Assembly: GCA_030373145.1 (NCBI GenBank)
Contig: JAUCZK010000001.1
Coordinates: 62,001-126,000 of the forward strand
Direction of reading: 5' to 3'
DNA length: 64,000 nucleotides
From: Cyanobium sp. CZS48M
Lineage (GTDB): Bacteria; Cyanobacteriota; Cyanobacteriia; PCC-6307; Cyanobiaceae
The position numbers and the translations under genes were made by a program. This document shows positions 18,959 to 27,787 of the stretch, piece by piece (the first letter of the stretch is position 1; every line of letters starts with the position of its first letter). The notes beneath the pieces were generated by a model. That model saw only the letters and a program-made list of their open reading frames with translations. It searched no databases and was not told the DNA's origin.

Positions 18959-19534
18959 TTGCGGGCCTTAGCCAACTGGAGCGGTGCCCTCGTGGGGTTG
19001 CTGCTGATCGTCATGGGGGGTCTGATCCAGGCCGCCATCCCCCTGCCCCTCGCCGGGCACGGTTTGCGGCTGCTGGATCTGCCTGTCACCGCCCAGGTGC
19101 CGGCCCTGTTGCTCACAGCTCTGGTCTGTGGTCCCAGGCCCGCCCTGCTGGCGGCGGTGGCCTACCTGAGCCTTGGCCTGCTGGTGCTGCCCGTGTTCCA
19201 TTCCGGCGGTGGCGTGGCCTACCTGCTGGATCCCGGCTTCGGTTACCTGGCTGGATTCGTGCCGGCGGCCTGGGTGAGTGGCCGGCTGGCGCGTCAGGAC
19301 AGGATGGGCGAGCTGCTGCCGCTGCTGGGGGCGGCCTGCCTGGGGCTGGCGGTGATTCAGCTCTGCGGCATCGCCAACCTGCTGCTGGGGGCGCTGGCGG
19401 GCCGCTGGCCCGCTGGCCTTGCTGATCTGCTGATCGCCTACAGCCTCGGCCCGCTGCTGCCCCAGCTGCTGCTCTGCTGCGGGGTGGCGGTGCTGGCCTG
19501 GCCCCTGCGTCGCCTCCTGCTGGTGGAGCCATGA
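18959..19534 (+). CDS. bioY: BioY-family biotin transporter S component
   Basis: About 191 residues with six hydrophobic helices. The BioY landmarks are PVTAQVPALLLTALVCGPR, GLLVLPVF-x-SGGGVAYLLDPGFGYLAGF and the C-terminal RRLL. BioY binds biotin as the S unit of an ECF transporter or acts alone. The TTG at 18959 gives the normal family length; a GTG at 18887 would add residues overlapping sipA. The stop overlaps lspA (ATGA). No ECF A/T genes are nearby. Confidence 0.85.
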   Translation: MRALANWSGALVGLLLIVMGGLIQAAIPLPLAGHGLRLLDLPVTAQVPALLLTALVCGPRPALLAAVAYLSLGLLVLPVFHSGGGVAYLLDPGFGYLAGFVPAAWVSGRLARQDRMGELLPLLGAACLGLAVIQLCGIANLLLGALAGRWPAGLADLLIAYSLGPLLPQLLLCCGVAVLAWPLRRLLLVEP

Positions 19535-20010
19535 GTGGGGCGGGGAGCCCCAGCCGCCGCTTCGCCTGGACCGTGGCGGGGCTGGTGGTGCTGCTCGATC
19601 AGCTCAGCAAGGCATGGGCCATGGCAGCGTTGCCTGCGGGTGTGGCGGAACCCCTGATTCCAGGGCTGCTGCGGCTGCGGCTAGTGTTCAACACCGGTGC
19701 CGCCTTCAGCCTGTTGACCGGCCACACCGTCTGGCTGGCTCTGGTGAGCCTGGTGGTGGCTGTGGTGCTGGCTGTATGGATCCAGCGTCACCCATCGCTG
19801 CCGCGCTGGCAGTGGCTGGGGCTGGGATCGTTGCTGGGGGGGGCCGTGGGCAATGGTCTCGACCGCTGGCGGATCGGGGGCGTGGTCGATTTTCTCGAGT
19901 TGGTGCCCCTCCAGTTCCCGGTGTTCAACCTGGCCGATGTGGCCATCAACGTGGCGGTGGTCTGCCTGGTCCTCGACCTCTGGGAGGGACGCCCCCGTGA
20001 GCGCCGTTGA
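19531..20010 (+). CDS. lspA: Lipoprotein signal peptidase (signal peptidase II)
   Basis: 159 residues, four membrane helices. Conserved boxes: DQLSKAW, NTGAAFS (54-60), GNGLDR (108-112) and the catalytic aspartates Asp120 (GGVVDF) and Asp136 (NLADVAIN). It cleaves the signal peptide of diacylglyceryl-modified prolipoproteins in the inner membrane; a candidate substrate is encoded at 52222. Starts inside the bioY stop and its 3' end overlaps the next gene by 14 bp. Confidence 0.95.
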   Translation: MSGAGSPSRRFAWTVAGLVVLLDQLSKAWAMAALPAGVAEPLIPGLLRLRLVFNTGAAFSLLTGHTVWLALVSLVVAVVLAVWIQRHPSLPRWQWLGLGSLLGGAVGNGLDRWRIGGVVDFLELVPLQFPVFNLADVAINVAVVCLVLDLWEGRPRERR

Positions 20011-22210
20011 GGGCCTGAAACGGGGGCTCCTGGAGTGGCGGAGTCCGGCGCCGGCTCAGGTGGAGCTCCACCTGAGCGGTCAGCCGGCTCGGCGGCTGCC
20101 GCTCCACGGCCCAGCGATGCGCCTCGGCCGAGATCCTGGCCTGGAGCTGTGCCTCGACCACCCCGCTGTCAGCAAGCAGCACGCCCGGCTCGAAGCGGTG
20201 GGACGCCACTGGTTGATCCGTGACAGCGGCTCCACCAACGGTCTGTTCTGGCGGGGCCAGCGCATCCGAGAGTTGGTGTTGCGCGATGGCGATGTGCTGC
20301 GCTTCGGCCCGCCTGATCAGCCGGCGTTGCCGGAGCTGGTGTTCCAGCGTCAGCCGGAGCCCCTGGGTCCGCGGCTGGCCCGCGGCCTCACCCTGCTGCT
20401 GGCGGGCCTGGGGGCGGGGGGAGCGCTGATCCTGGCGCTGGCCTCCCTGTGGACGCCGGTGCGGGGCAGTCTGGCGCCGGTGCGGGGCCCCCTCGCCCTC
20501 TACGACCGCCTGAATCGACCGCTCAGTTCCGCCGAATCGAGCGAACACCGCGAAAACGACGCCCTCTCCGATTTCCCGCCCGTGCTGGTGAAGGCGCTGC
20601 TCGCCAGTGAGGACAGCCGCTTCTGGTGGCATCCCGGCGTGGATCCGATCGGCACCGCCCGGGCCCTGGCCACCAACGTGCTGGGAGGCCGGGTGCTGGA
20701 GGGGGGCAGCACCCTCACCCAGCAGTTGGCCCGCAGCCTCTATCCCGAGCAGGTGGGCCAGGGCGAGACGCTGATGCGCAAGTGGCGGGAGCTGCTGGTG
20801 GCCCTGCAACTGGAGGCCCGTTTCAGCAAGGGCGACCTGCTGCTGAGCTATCTCAACCGGGTGTACCTGGGGGTGGGCTGGGGCTTCGAGGATGCCGCCC
20901 GCCATTACTTCGCCAAGCCGGCGGCCCAGCTCAGCCTGGAAGAGGCGGCCCTGCTGGTGGGCCTGCTGCCCTCCCCCAACGGTCACGATCCCTGCCTCAA
21001 TCCCCAGGCGGCCCTGGAGGCTCGCAACGTGGTGCTGCTGAAGATGGCGGACAGCGGCCGGGTCAGTGCCGACCAGGCCCGCCGCTCCCGCCGCAGCCCC
21101 ATCCAGCTGGGGAGCCAGGCCTGTCGCAGCGGCAGCCAGCGCCCGGTGCCGTTTTACACCGATCAGGTGCGTCTTGATCTGGAGCGGCTGCTGGGGGCGG
21201 ATGTGGCGGCGGAGGGGAATTTTCTGGTGGAGACCCACCTGGATCCGGCGGTGCAGGCGGTGGTGGAGCGGGAACTTCGCCGGCGCCTGGCCGCATCCGC
21301 GGCCCTTGGGGTCAACGAGGGGGCGGTGGTGCTGCTGGACAGCCGCAGCGGCGGCGTGATCGCCATCGCCGGCGGCCGCGACTACCGCACCAGCCAGTTC
21401 AACCGGGCCAGCCAGGCCCAGCGCCAGCCAGGCAGCACGTTCAAGCTTTTCACTTATCTGGCGGCCCTGCAGCGGGGCGCCAGAGCGGGCGATCCCATCA
21501 GTTGCAGTCCCCTGAGCTGGGGCGGGCAGTCCTTTTCCAGCGGCTGCGGCGGCAGCCTCAGCCTGCGCCAGGCCTTCGCCATCAGCAGCAACACCGCCGC
21601 CCTGCGCCTGGCCCGGCGGGTGGGCCTGGAGGCCGTGGTGCAGCAGGCCCAGGACCTGGGCATCAGCTCCAGCCTCAGCCCGGTGCCCGGCCTGACCCTG
21701 GGCCAGAGCGAGGTGCGGCTGATCGAGCTCACCGCCGCCTACGCCGCCGTGGCCAACGACGGTGTCTGGCATGCCCCCAGCACCATCCGCCGCCTCACCG
21801 ACGCCGAAACCTGCACCGGCCTCGAGAGCGAGCGCTGCCGACAGCTTCGTAACAAAGGTGATCAGCCCAACCGGGCCATCCAGGCCGGCCGCAGCGTGCT
21901 CAAGCCCGAGGTGGCCCGCAGCATGCAGGGAATGCTCCAGGCCGTGGTGCGCTCCGGCACCGGCCGCGCCGCCTACCTGGGCGGCGAAGAAGGGGGCAAG
22001 ACCGGCACCACCAACGGGGCGAGGGATCTGCTGTTCATCGGCTCTGAGCCCAGTCGTCACTGGGTGATGGGCATCTGGCTGGGCAACGACGACAACAGCC
22101 CCACCCGCAGCAGCAGCGCCCTGGCCGCCGGCCTCTGGGGCGACATCATGCGCCAGGCCACCCCGAGCCGTGGTGTGTCGAGCAGCGGCCCTCCCGCCGC
22201 CAAGCGCTGA
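19997..22210 (+). CDS. Bifunctional class A penicillin-binding protein with N-terminal FHA domain
   Basis: About 737 residues from a GTG at 19997 that overlaps lspA. Order: FHA domain (about 20-118; MRLGRDPG, SKQHARL, DSGSTNGLFWRG are the phosphothreonine-binding loops), one membrane helix (129-151), glycosyltransferase 51 domain (catalytic Glu in SEDSRFWWHPG; GGSTLTQQLARSL) and transpeptidase domain with QPGSTFK (Ser near 480), SSN, and KTGTT. It polymerises and crosslinks peptidoglycan. The cytoplasmic FHA domain implies control through Ser/Thr phosphorylation of a partner (inference). Coupled to the GTPase gene by a 1-bp overlap. Confidence 0.92.
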   Translation: MSAVEGLKRGLLEWRSPAPAQVELHLSGQPARRLPLHGPAMRLGRDPGLELCLDHPAVSKQHARLEAVGRHWLIRDSGSTNGLFWRGQRIRELVLRDGDVLRFGPPDQPALPELVFQRQPEPLGPRLARGLTLLLAGLGAGGALILALASLWTPVRGSLAPVRGPLALYDRLNRPLSSAESSEHRENDALSDFPPVLVKALLASEDSRFWWHPGVDPIGTARALATNVLGGRVLEGGSTLTQQLARSLYPEQVGQGETLMRKWRELLVALQLEARFSKGDLLLSYLNRVYLGVGWGFEDAARHYFAKPAAQLSLEEAALLVGLLPSPNGHDPCLNPQAALEARNVVLLKMADSGRVSADQARRSRRSPIQLGSQACRSGSQRPVPFYTDQVRLDLERLLGADVAAEGNFLVETHLDPAVQAVVERELRRRLAASAALGVNEGAVVLLDSRSGGVIAIAGGRDYRTSQFNRASQAQRQPGSTFKLFTYLAALQRGARAGDPISCSPLSWGGQSFSSGCGGSLSLRQAFAISSNTAALRLARRVGLEAVVQQAQDLGISSSLSPVPGLTLGQSEVRLIELTAAYAAVANDGVWHAPSTIRRLTDAETCTGLESERCRQLRNKGDQPNRAIQAGRSVLKPEVARSMQGMLQAVVRSGTGRAAYLGGEEGGKTGTTNGARDLLFIGSEPSRHWVMGIWLGNDDNSPTRSSSALAAGLWGDIMRQATPSRGVSSSGPPAAKR

Positions 22211-23802
22211 TGCCACGCCTGAAGCTCTGGATCTGGGCGGGGGTGGCGCTGGCCGTGATCGTGGCCCTGTCGCTGCTGCTGCAGGCCTTCAATAACCTGG
22301 TCTGGCAGCTCAGCTACCTGCTGCCACCGGCCCTGGTGGGTCCGCTGCTGCTGCTGGTGCTGGGGGGCGGCGCCGTGCTGCTGCTGCGCCTGGCCTGGCC
22401 CTGGCTGCGGGCCTGGCGCACTCCGAGAACGAAGGCGGGCCCCGAACGCCCACCCCTCTCCGCCCCCAGCAGCCGCCAGGAGGCGGCCGGCCAGCAGCTG
22501 AGGGCCATTGATCCGGTGCTGGAGCGGGTGCGCGATGAGGTGGCCCGAGAGGCCCTGCGCCAGGAGCGCGACCGCGTCGAGGCGGATCTGGCCCGCGGCG
22601 ACCTGATGCTGGTGGTGTTCGGCAGTGGCTCGGCCGGCAAGACCTCCCTGATCCGCGCCCTGCTGCAGCAGGTGGTGGGGGAGGTGGGGGCCGCCATGGG
22701 CACCACCACCGCGTGCCACACCTACCGGCTGCGGCTGAAGGGCCTGCAGAGGGGGCTGCAACTGGTGGACACCCCCGGAATTCTCGAGTCGGGCCGCGAC
22801 GGCCAGGAACGGGAGCGGGAGGCCCGCGCCCAGGCGGCCAGGGCCAATCTGCTGGTGCTGGTGGTGGATGGCGACCTGCGGGCCGCCGAGTTCCAGGTGT
22901 TCGAGTCCCTCGCCAGCTTGGGGAAGCGGCTGGTGCTGGTGCTCAACAAGTGCGACCTGCGCGGCGAGGAGGAGGAGCGTCGCCTCCTGGCCCTGCTGCG
23001 CCAGCGCGCTGGCGGCAGGATCGCCGCCGAGGATGTGATCGCTGCCGCCGCTGCCCCCCAGTCGATCCCCAGGCCCGGCGGCCGGCCGCTGCAGCCCGCT
23101 CCGGAAGTGGAGGACCTGCTGCGCCGCCTCTCGGAGGTGCTGCACCAGGACGGCGAGGAGTTGATCGCCGACAACATCCTGTTGCAGAGCCAGCGCCTCA
23201 GTGACGCCAGCCGCGCCCTGCTCTCACGCCAGCGGCGCCAGGACGGAGAGGCCATTGTCGATCGCTACATGTGGATCGGCGCCGGGGTGCTGGTGGTGAA
23301 CCCCCTGCCGGTGGTGGACCTGCTGGGCACCGCGGCCGTGAACGCCCAGATGGTGGTGGAGCTGGGCCGGGTCTATGGGGTGACGCTGACGAGGGAGGCC
23401 GGCCAGGACCTGGCCCTCTCGGTGGGCCGCACTCTGGCGGGCCTCGGGGTGATCAAGGGGGGCCTGGGACTGATCACCGCGGCCCTGAGCCTGAACCTGC
23501 CTGCGCTGGTGGTCAGCAAGGCGGTGCAGGGGGTGAGTGCGGCCTGGTTGACGCGGATCGCCGGCCTCAGCTTCCTCACCTATTTCGAGCAGGGCCAGGA
23601 CTGGGGCGATGGGGGGCTGCAGGAGGTGGTGCGCCGCCAGTACGACCTCAACCGGCGGGAGGGGGCGTTGCGCGGTTTTCTGGAGGTGGCCCTGCGGCGG
23701 GTGGTGGAGCCGTTGCAGCGGCGGCGGGACCGACAGTTGCCACCACGCCCAGGGCCTCGGGGGGAGGGGGCTGGAGGGGGCCCCGGGCGTCGAGCACCGT
23801 GA
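22210..23802 (+). CDS. Membrane-associated Era-like GTPase with DUF697-type C-terminus
   Basis: 530 residues. Two N-terminal membrane helices (about 5-30 and 38-60), then a P-loop GTPase: G1 GSGSAGKTS, G2 Thr in GTTTACHTY, G3 DTPG, G4 NKCD. Behind it is a hydrophobic domain (RYMWIGAGVLVVNPLPVVDLLGTAAVNAQM) typical of DUF697 proteins. Starts 1 bp inside the PBP stop, so co-translated with it. The last ~50 residues are a Pro/Gly/Arg-rich tail overlapped by a gene on the opposite strand. Biochemical role not known; a function near the cell wall is inferred only from the operon. Confidence 0.8.
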   Translation: MPRLKLWIWAGVALAVIVALSLLLQAFNNLVWQLSYLLPPALVGPLLLLVLGGGAVLLLRLAWPWLRAWRTPRTKAGPERPPLSAPSSRQEAAGQQLRAIDPVLERVRDEVAREALRQERDRVEADLARGDLMLVVFGSGSAGKTSLIRALLQQVVGEVGAAMGTTTACHTYRLRLKGLQRGLQLVDTPGILESGRDGQEREREARAQAARANLLVLVVDGDLRAAEFQVFESLASLGKRLVLVLNKCDLRGEEEERRLLALLRQRAGGRIAAEDVIAAAAAPQSIPRPGGRPLQPAPEVEDLLRRLSEVLHQDGEELIADNILLQSQRLSDASRALLSRQRRQDGEAIVDRYMWIGAGVLVVNPLPVVDLLGTAAVNAQMVVELGRVYGVTLTREAGQDLALSVGRTLAGLGVIKGGLGLITAALSLNLPALVVSKAVQGVSAAWLTRIAGLSFLTYFEQGQDWGDGGLQEVVRRQYDLNRREGALRGFLEVALRRVVEPLQRRRDRQLPPRPGPRGEGAGGGPGRRAP

Positions 23803-23902
23803 TCAGGCCCAGGTAAAGCACCCCGATCAGGATCGACAGGGCGCCGGTGACGATGGCCACCCAGCGTCCGCGGGGATTGCTCTGGGGTTGCTGTTCGCTC
23901 AT
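23648..23902 (-). CDS. Small single-helix membrane protein
   Basis: 84 residues starting MSEQQPQSNPRGRWVAIVTG from the ATG at 23902, which overlaps the decarboxylase stop (ATGA). One membrane helix (about 14-36, VAIVTGALSILIGVLYLGLITVL) then DARGPLQPPPPEALG and a Pro/Ala tail. The helix plus PPPPEALG part looks like a conserved short cyanobacterial protein; the tail is low complexity. It overlaps the 3' end of the GTPase gene by 155 bp antisense, so the true C-terminus of one of the two is the uncertain part. Confidence 0.58.
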   Translation of the reverse strand: MSEQQPQSNPRGRWVAIVTGALSILIGVLYLGLITVLDARGPLQPPPPEALGVVATVGPAAAATAPPPAAGPPPENRATPPPAG

Positions 23903-25392
23903 GGCCGCTGCTTGCTCCTGTCTGTGCCGGCTCCACCAGGGCCGCTCAGCCCTGACGGCAACGACCGGTGGACCACCGCGGCAAGACGCTGCAGATGCTC
24001 CTCCTCGGTGTGGGGATTGCCCAACACCGCCTTGAGGTGATGCCTTCCCTGGTAACGAGGGCGGGAGAGCATCAGATCGTGGGCGAGCAGCTGCTGGCGG
24101 CACTGCTGCGACCACTGCTCGCAGCCGCTGGCCCCCAGCTGGCTGGGCCGGAAGGCCAGCAGATGCAGCGGGCCGCTCAGCAGGCTGAGCTCACCGCTGT
24201 CCTGGGCACTCTGCAGCAGCTGCTGCAGCCTGCGCCGCCGCTGAATCGCCCCCTCGATCACGGCCTCGATGCCCTCGAGGCCCAGCTGGCGCAAACCCAG
24301 CCACAGCTTGAGAATCTCGGCGCCTCGGCTGCCCTGCAGGCCGCATTCGCCCCCATGGCCCCCTTCGCGGCTGAGCTCCATGTAGGGCAGACCCGTGGCG
24401 AAGCTTCGCTCCAGGGCGGAGGGATCAGCCAGCAACAGCAGCGAGGAGGTCTTGGTGATTCCCAGCAGCTTCTGGGGGTTGATCGTGATCGAATCCGCCA
24501 GACCCAGGCCCTCCACCCGCTGGCGGTGGCGCTCACTGAGGCCGAGCACCCCACCGATGGCGGCATCCACGTGCAGCCAGACGCCGTGGCGGCGGCAGAG
24601 GGCGGCCAGTTCCACCAGGGGATCCACGGCCCCGCGCACGGTGGTGCCGGCGGTGGCCACCAGGGCGATCACCGGACTGCCAGCGGCGCTGAGGGCCTCC
24701 AGGCACTCATCCACCCGCTCCGGCTCCAGGCGGCCGTCGTGATCAAGGGGTAGACGGCGCAGGGCCGCGGCCGGAAGACCCATCACCATCGCGGCCTTCT
24801 CCAGCGAGGTGTGGCTGTCGAGGCCGCAGAGCACCACCGCCTCAGGAACGCCGCGCAGGCCGCGGCTCTCCCGGGCCGTCACCAGGGCCATCAGATTGCT
24901 GAGGCTGCCGCCGCTGGCGGGCACCCCGCCGGAGTGCTCCCCGAGGCCCAGCCGCCTGGCCAGCCAGCCGCAGAGGCTGCGCTCCAGCCGGCTGAGCGAG
25001 GGGGAGAGTTCTTCGGCCAGCAGGTTGTTGTTCAGTCCCGCGCAGATCAGGTCCCCCACCAGCGAGGCGCTCAGGGGGGGGGGATCAAGGTGGGCCAGGG
25101 CGCCGGGGTGGTTGGGGTTGTAGGCCCCCTCCATCACCAGGTGCAGATCCGCCAGCAGGCGCTCAGCGCCCAGCCCCGAGAGCTCGGGCTCCACGGCCGG
25201 CAGCAGGCTCAGGCCCGGCAGGGGCGGACGGCTCAGGGCGGAGCCCAGCCAGCGGCAGAGCTGATGGGAGGCGTCCTGGAGAAAGGCCTCCAGATCCGCG
25301 TCAAAGACGTCCGGTGAGGCGAAGGGCAGGGGATCGAGCGCCCGCTCCTGGTGTGGCGTGACGGCCAAGGGCAAGGCGGTCGGGGCCATCAT
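23899..25392 (-). CDS. PLP-dependent group II decarboxylase (glutamate/aspartate/diaminobutyrate decarboxylase family)
   Basis: About 497 residues from the double ATG at 25392/25389. Signatures of fold-type I group II decarboxylases: TAGTTVRGAVDP, HVDAAIGG (Asp contacts the PLP ring nitrogen) and INPQKLLGITKTSS, where a Lys binds PLP. It decarboxylates an amino acid in the cytoplasm; substrate not deducible, with aspartate, glutamate, diaminobutyrate and aromatic amino acids all possible. Divergent from tadA by 37 bp. A 127-codon upstream extension is a shadow of tadA. Confidence 0.86.
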   Translation of the reverse strand: MMAPTALPLAVTPHQERALDPLPFASPDVFDADLEAFLQDASHQLCRWLGSALSRPPLPGLSLLPAVEPELSGLGAERLLADLHLVMEGAYNPNHPGALAHLDPPPLSASLVGDLICAGLNNNLLAEELSPSLSRLERSLCGWLARRLGLGEHSGGVPASGGSLSNLMALVTARESRGLRGVPEAVVLCGLDSHTSLEKAAMVMGLPAAALRRLPLDHDGRLEPERVDECLEALSAAGSPVIALVATAGTTVRGAVDPLVELAALCRRHGVWLHVDAAIGGVLGLSERHRQRVEGLGLADSITINPQKLLGITKTSSLLLLADPSALERSFATGLPYMELSREGGHGGECGLQGSRGAEILKLWLGLRQLGLEGIEAVIEGAIQRRRRLQQLLQSAQDSGELSLLSGPLHLLAFRPSQLGASGCEQWSQQCRQQLLAHDLMLSRPRYQGRHHLKAVLGNPHTEEEHLQRLAAVVHRSLPSGLSGPGGAGTDRSKQRP

Positions 25393-25429
25393 TCTCCCTT
25401 GTGACTGGGGCCGGCCGCGGCCTGACGCC

Positions 25430-25939
25430 ATGCGCCCGCCTGCCCCTCTGACGCACAGCAGCCAGCAGCTCTGGATGGAGCGGTTGCTGCGCATCGCCCG
25501 GCGGGCTGGCGAGACGGGGGAGATCCCCGTGGCGGCTGTGGTGCTCGATGGAGCTGGCCATGCCCTGGGCTGGGGCACGAACCGGCGGCAGACCCAGCAG
25601 GATCCCCTGGGCCATGCCGAGCTGGTGGCGCTCAGCCAGGCCGCCCGCCTGCTCGACGACTGGCGCTTCAACGCCTGCAGCCTGCTGGTGACCCTGGAGC
25701 CCTGTCCGATGTGTGCCGGCGCTCTGATCCAGGCCCGCATGGGCCGGGTGGTGTTCGCCGCTTCCGATGCCAAGCGCGGTGCCCTGGGGGGCTGCCTCGA
25801 CCTGGCGGCTGACCCCAGCGCCCATCACAGGATGGAGGTGCTCTCGGGTGTGCGAGGGCCGGAGGCCAGGGCGCTGCTGGAGAGCTGGTTCAGGCGCCGG
25901 CGGCGAGCTCAGGCCATCGCAGCGGCAGCTGGCGACTGA
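25430..25939 (+). CDS. tadA: tRNA-specific adenosine-34 deaminase
   Basis: 169 residues from the ATG at 25430. Zinc/catalytic motif H62-A-E64 and P-C92-PM-C95 with GAL behind it are the TadA signature. It makes inosine at the wobble position of tRNA-Arg(ACG). The C-terminal tail is Arg/Ala rich and overlaps the convergent aminotransferase gene by 31 bp. Confidence 0.93.
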   Translation: MRPPAPLTHSSQQLWMERLLRIARRAGETGEIPVAAVVLDGAGHALGWGTNRRQTQQDPLGHAELVALSQAARLLDDWRFNACSLLVTLEPCPMCAGALIQARMGRVVFAASDAKRGALGGCLDLAADPSAHHRMEVLSGVRGPEARALLESWFRRRRRAQAIAAAAGD

Positions 25940-27117
25940 CGGAAGGCGGGCAGTTCCGTCTCCAGCAGGTTGAGCAGCAGATCGACGTTCTCAGGCTGGC
26001 TGTTGAAGCCCATCAGGCCGATGCGCCAGACCTTGCCGGCGAGGGCGCCGAGGCCACCGCCCACCTCGATGCCGTGGCTGTTGAGCAGGTGCAGGGAGAA
26101 GGCCTTGCCATCGATTCCCTCGGGAATGCGCACTGTGGTGAGGGTGGGCAGGCGCAGGTGCTCAGGCACATGCAGCTCCAGTCCCAGGCGCTCCAGCCCC
26201 GCCCAGAGGCGTTCCGCGTTGCTGCGGTGCCGGCTCCAGGCGTTCTCCAGGCCCTCATCGGCGAGCAGGCGCAGGGCTTCGCGCATGCCGAAATTCATGT
26301 TCACCGGGGCGGTGTGGTGATACACCCGGTTGCTGCCCCAGTACTGGTTGAGCAGCGAAACATCCAGGTACCAATTGGGCACCTTGCCGCTGCGGGCCGC
26401 CAGCTTGGCCTCAGCCCGTTCGCCCATGGTGAAGGGGCCGAGGCCCGGAGGGCAGCTGAGTCCTTTCTGGCTGCAGCTGTAGGCCAAGTCGACGCCCCAG
26501 GCGTCGAGGTGCAGAGGCACGGCCCCGAGGGAGGTGACCGTGTCGAGCAGCAGCAGGCAGTTGTGGCGGCGGCAGAGTTCACCGATGCCCTCCATCGGCT
26601 GGCAGACGCCGGTGGAGGTTTCGGCGTGGACCATCGCCAGGATCGCTGGACGGTGGCTGATCAGGGCCTGCTCGATCTCATCGAGCGTGAAGGCCTCGCC
26701 CCAGGGGCGCTCGATCGTGGCCACCTCGGCCCGGTAGCGGCCGGCCATATCCACCAGGCGCAGGCCGAAGTAACCCTTGACCGCCACCAGCACCTTGTCG
26801 CCCGGCTCGACAGTGTTGGCCAAGGTGGCCTCCATGGCGGCACTGCCGGTGCCGCTCATGGGGATGGTGAGACGGTTTTCGGTCTGCCAGGCGTAGCGCA
26901 GCAGATCCTGCACCTCTGACATCAGCTCGATGTAGAGCGGATCAAGGTGGCCGATCGGGTTGCGAGAGAGGGCCTGCAGCACCGTGGGGTGGGCGTTGGA
27001 CGGGCCTGGACCGAGCAACAGGCGATCCGGGGTGGCGATCGGCCCCAGCTGGAGGCGATGGCGATCGCTCACGACGGCCGCTGTGGCGGTGGAAGGCGAA
27101 GAAGACAGGGTGACCAA
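25909..27117 (-). CDS. Alanine/serine-glyoxylate aminotransferase family protein
   Basis: 402 residues from a TTG at 27117; a GTG at 27072 (SDRHRLQLGP) is an alternative start. Class V aminotransferase signatures: LLLGPGPSNAHP at the N-terminus, SGTGSAAMEA for the PLP phosphate, LLLDTVTSLGAVP, and the PLP lysine in SQKGLSCPPG. It transfers amino groups to glyoxylate, matching photorespiratory 2-phosphoglycolate metabolism. It lies next to apcF/glnA, as I recall from other Synechococcus. Confidence 0.9.
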   Translation of the reverse strand: MVTLSSSPSTATAAVVSDRHRLQLGPIATPDRLLLGPGPSNAHPTVLQALSRNPIGHLDPLYIELMSEVQDLLRYAWQTENRLTIPMSGTGSAAMEATLANTVEPGDKVLVAVKGYFGLRLVDMAGRYRAEVATIERPWGEAFTLDEIEQALISHRPAILAMVHAETSTGVCQPMEGIGELCRRHNCLLLLDTVTSLGAVPLHLDAWGVDLAYSCSQKGLSCPPGLGPFTMGERAEAKLAARSGKVPNWYLDVSLLNQYWGSNRVYHHTAPVNMNFGMREALRLLADEGLENAWSRHRSNAERLWAGLERLGLELHVPEHLRLPTLTTVRIPEGIDGKAFSLHLLNSHGIEVGGGLGALAGKVWRIGLMGFNSQPENVDLLLNLLETELPAFRQSPAAAAMA

Positions 27118-27175
27118 GGCCTGCAGTGCAACTAAGGATCGATGGACGTCAGCCTAGGCAGGGAGCCAGCGGCTC

Positions 27176-27694
27176 TCAGCTGGCCCTGACATTGGTGTCG
27201 GCCAGACCTCGGGCCATGTGCTCGAAGGGAGCGCTGATCAGTTGGCCGGGCTCCAGCCCTGCCTCCGACAGCCGCTCGGCCAGCACTTCGCCCAACAGCA
27301 CGATGCTGCGCACAGTGGGCCCGGTGGGCACCCCCAGACTCTTGTAAGTGTCGTCGAGGCCGTTGAGGACGCGTTCGTTGAGGATTGTGGGGTCGCCTGC
27401 CACAAGCGCGTAACTGGCGTAACGCAGGAAATAGTCCATGTCCCGCAGGCAGGCGGCCAGGCGGCGGGTGGTGTAGGCGTTGCCGCCCGGCAGCAGCAGC
27501 TCAGGATCCTGCTCGAACAGGCGACGGCTGGCATCGCGGACGATCTCCGCCGCTTCGCGGTTGATCAGTTCCACCGCGGCCAGGCGCACTTCGGCCTGGG
27601 AGTGGTAGGTGGCGATGCGATCGATCGCGTCGCGATCGAGGTAGCGCCCCAGCTGGTCATACCGGCCAATCAGACCGGTGATGGCATCGCGCAT
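27176..27694 (-). CDS. apcF: Allophycocyanin beta-18 subunit (phycobilisome core)
   Basis: 172 residues starting MRDAITGLIGRYDQLGRYLDRDAID. It has the phycobiliprotein fold with the chromophore cysteine Cys82 (RRLAACLRDMDYFLRY) and Asn72 in GGNAYTTRR, the position methylated in beta-type subunits. ApcF sits in the core-membrane linker trimer of the phycobilisome. The divergence from ApcB and its separate location favour ApcF. Transcribed away from glnA; both promoters must lie in 27695-27876. Confidence 0.92.
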   Translation of the reverse strand: MRDAITGLIGRYDQLGRYLDRDAIDRIATYHSQAEVRLAAVELINREAAEIVRDASRRLFEQDPELLLPGGNAYTTRRLAACLRDMDYFLRYASYALVAGDPTILNERVLNGLDDTYKSLGVPTGPTVRSIVLLGEVLAERLSEAGLEPGQLISAPFEHMARGLADTNVRAS

Positions 27695-27715
27695 GACGTT
27701 GAGATCGTCTCACCT

Positions 27716-27733
27716 GGTGCGGAAGCTAGCACC
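27716..27733. promoter_or_regulatory. Short inverted repeat upstream of apcF
   Basis: GGTGC-N8-GCACC, a perfect 5-bp inverted repeat with an 8-bp spacer, about 22 bp before the apcF ATG. It has operator-like geometry but does not match the NtcA consensus GTA-N8-TAC. Function is a guess. Confidence 0.3.
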
Positions 27734-27787
27734 CTGGTTTGGCCAGATCCCTGTCCAGCCATGGGATCTGGCGAATCTGACAGAAAC

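Noticed and set aside
19946-22216. 756-codon open frame antisense to the PBP gene
   Set aside because: It is a high-GC artefact; the sense protein has complete FHA, GT51 and transpeptidase motifs.
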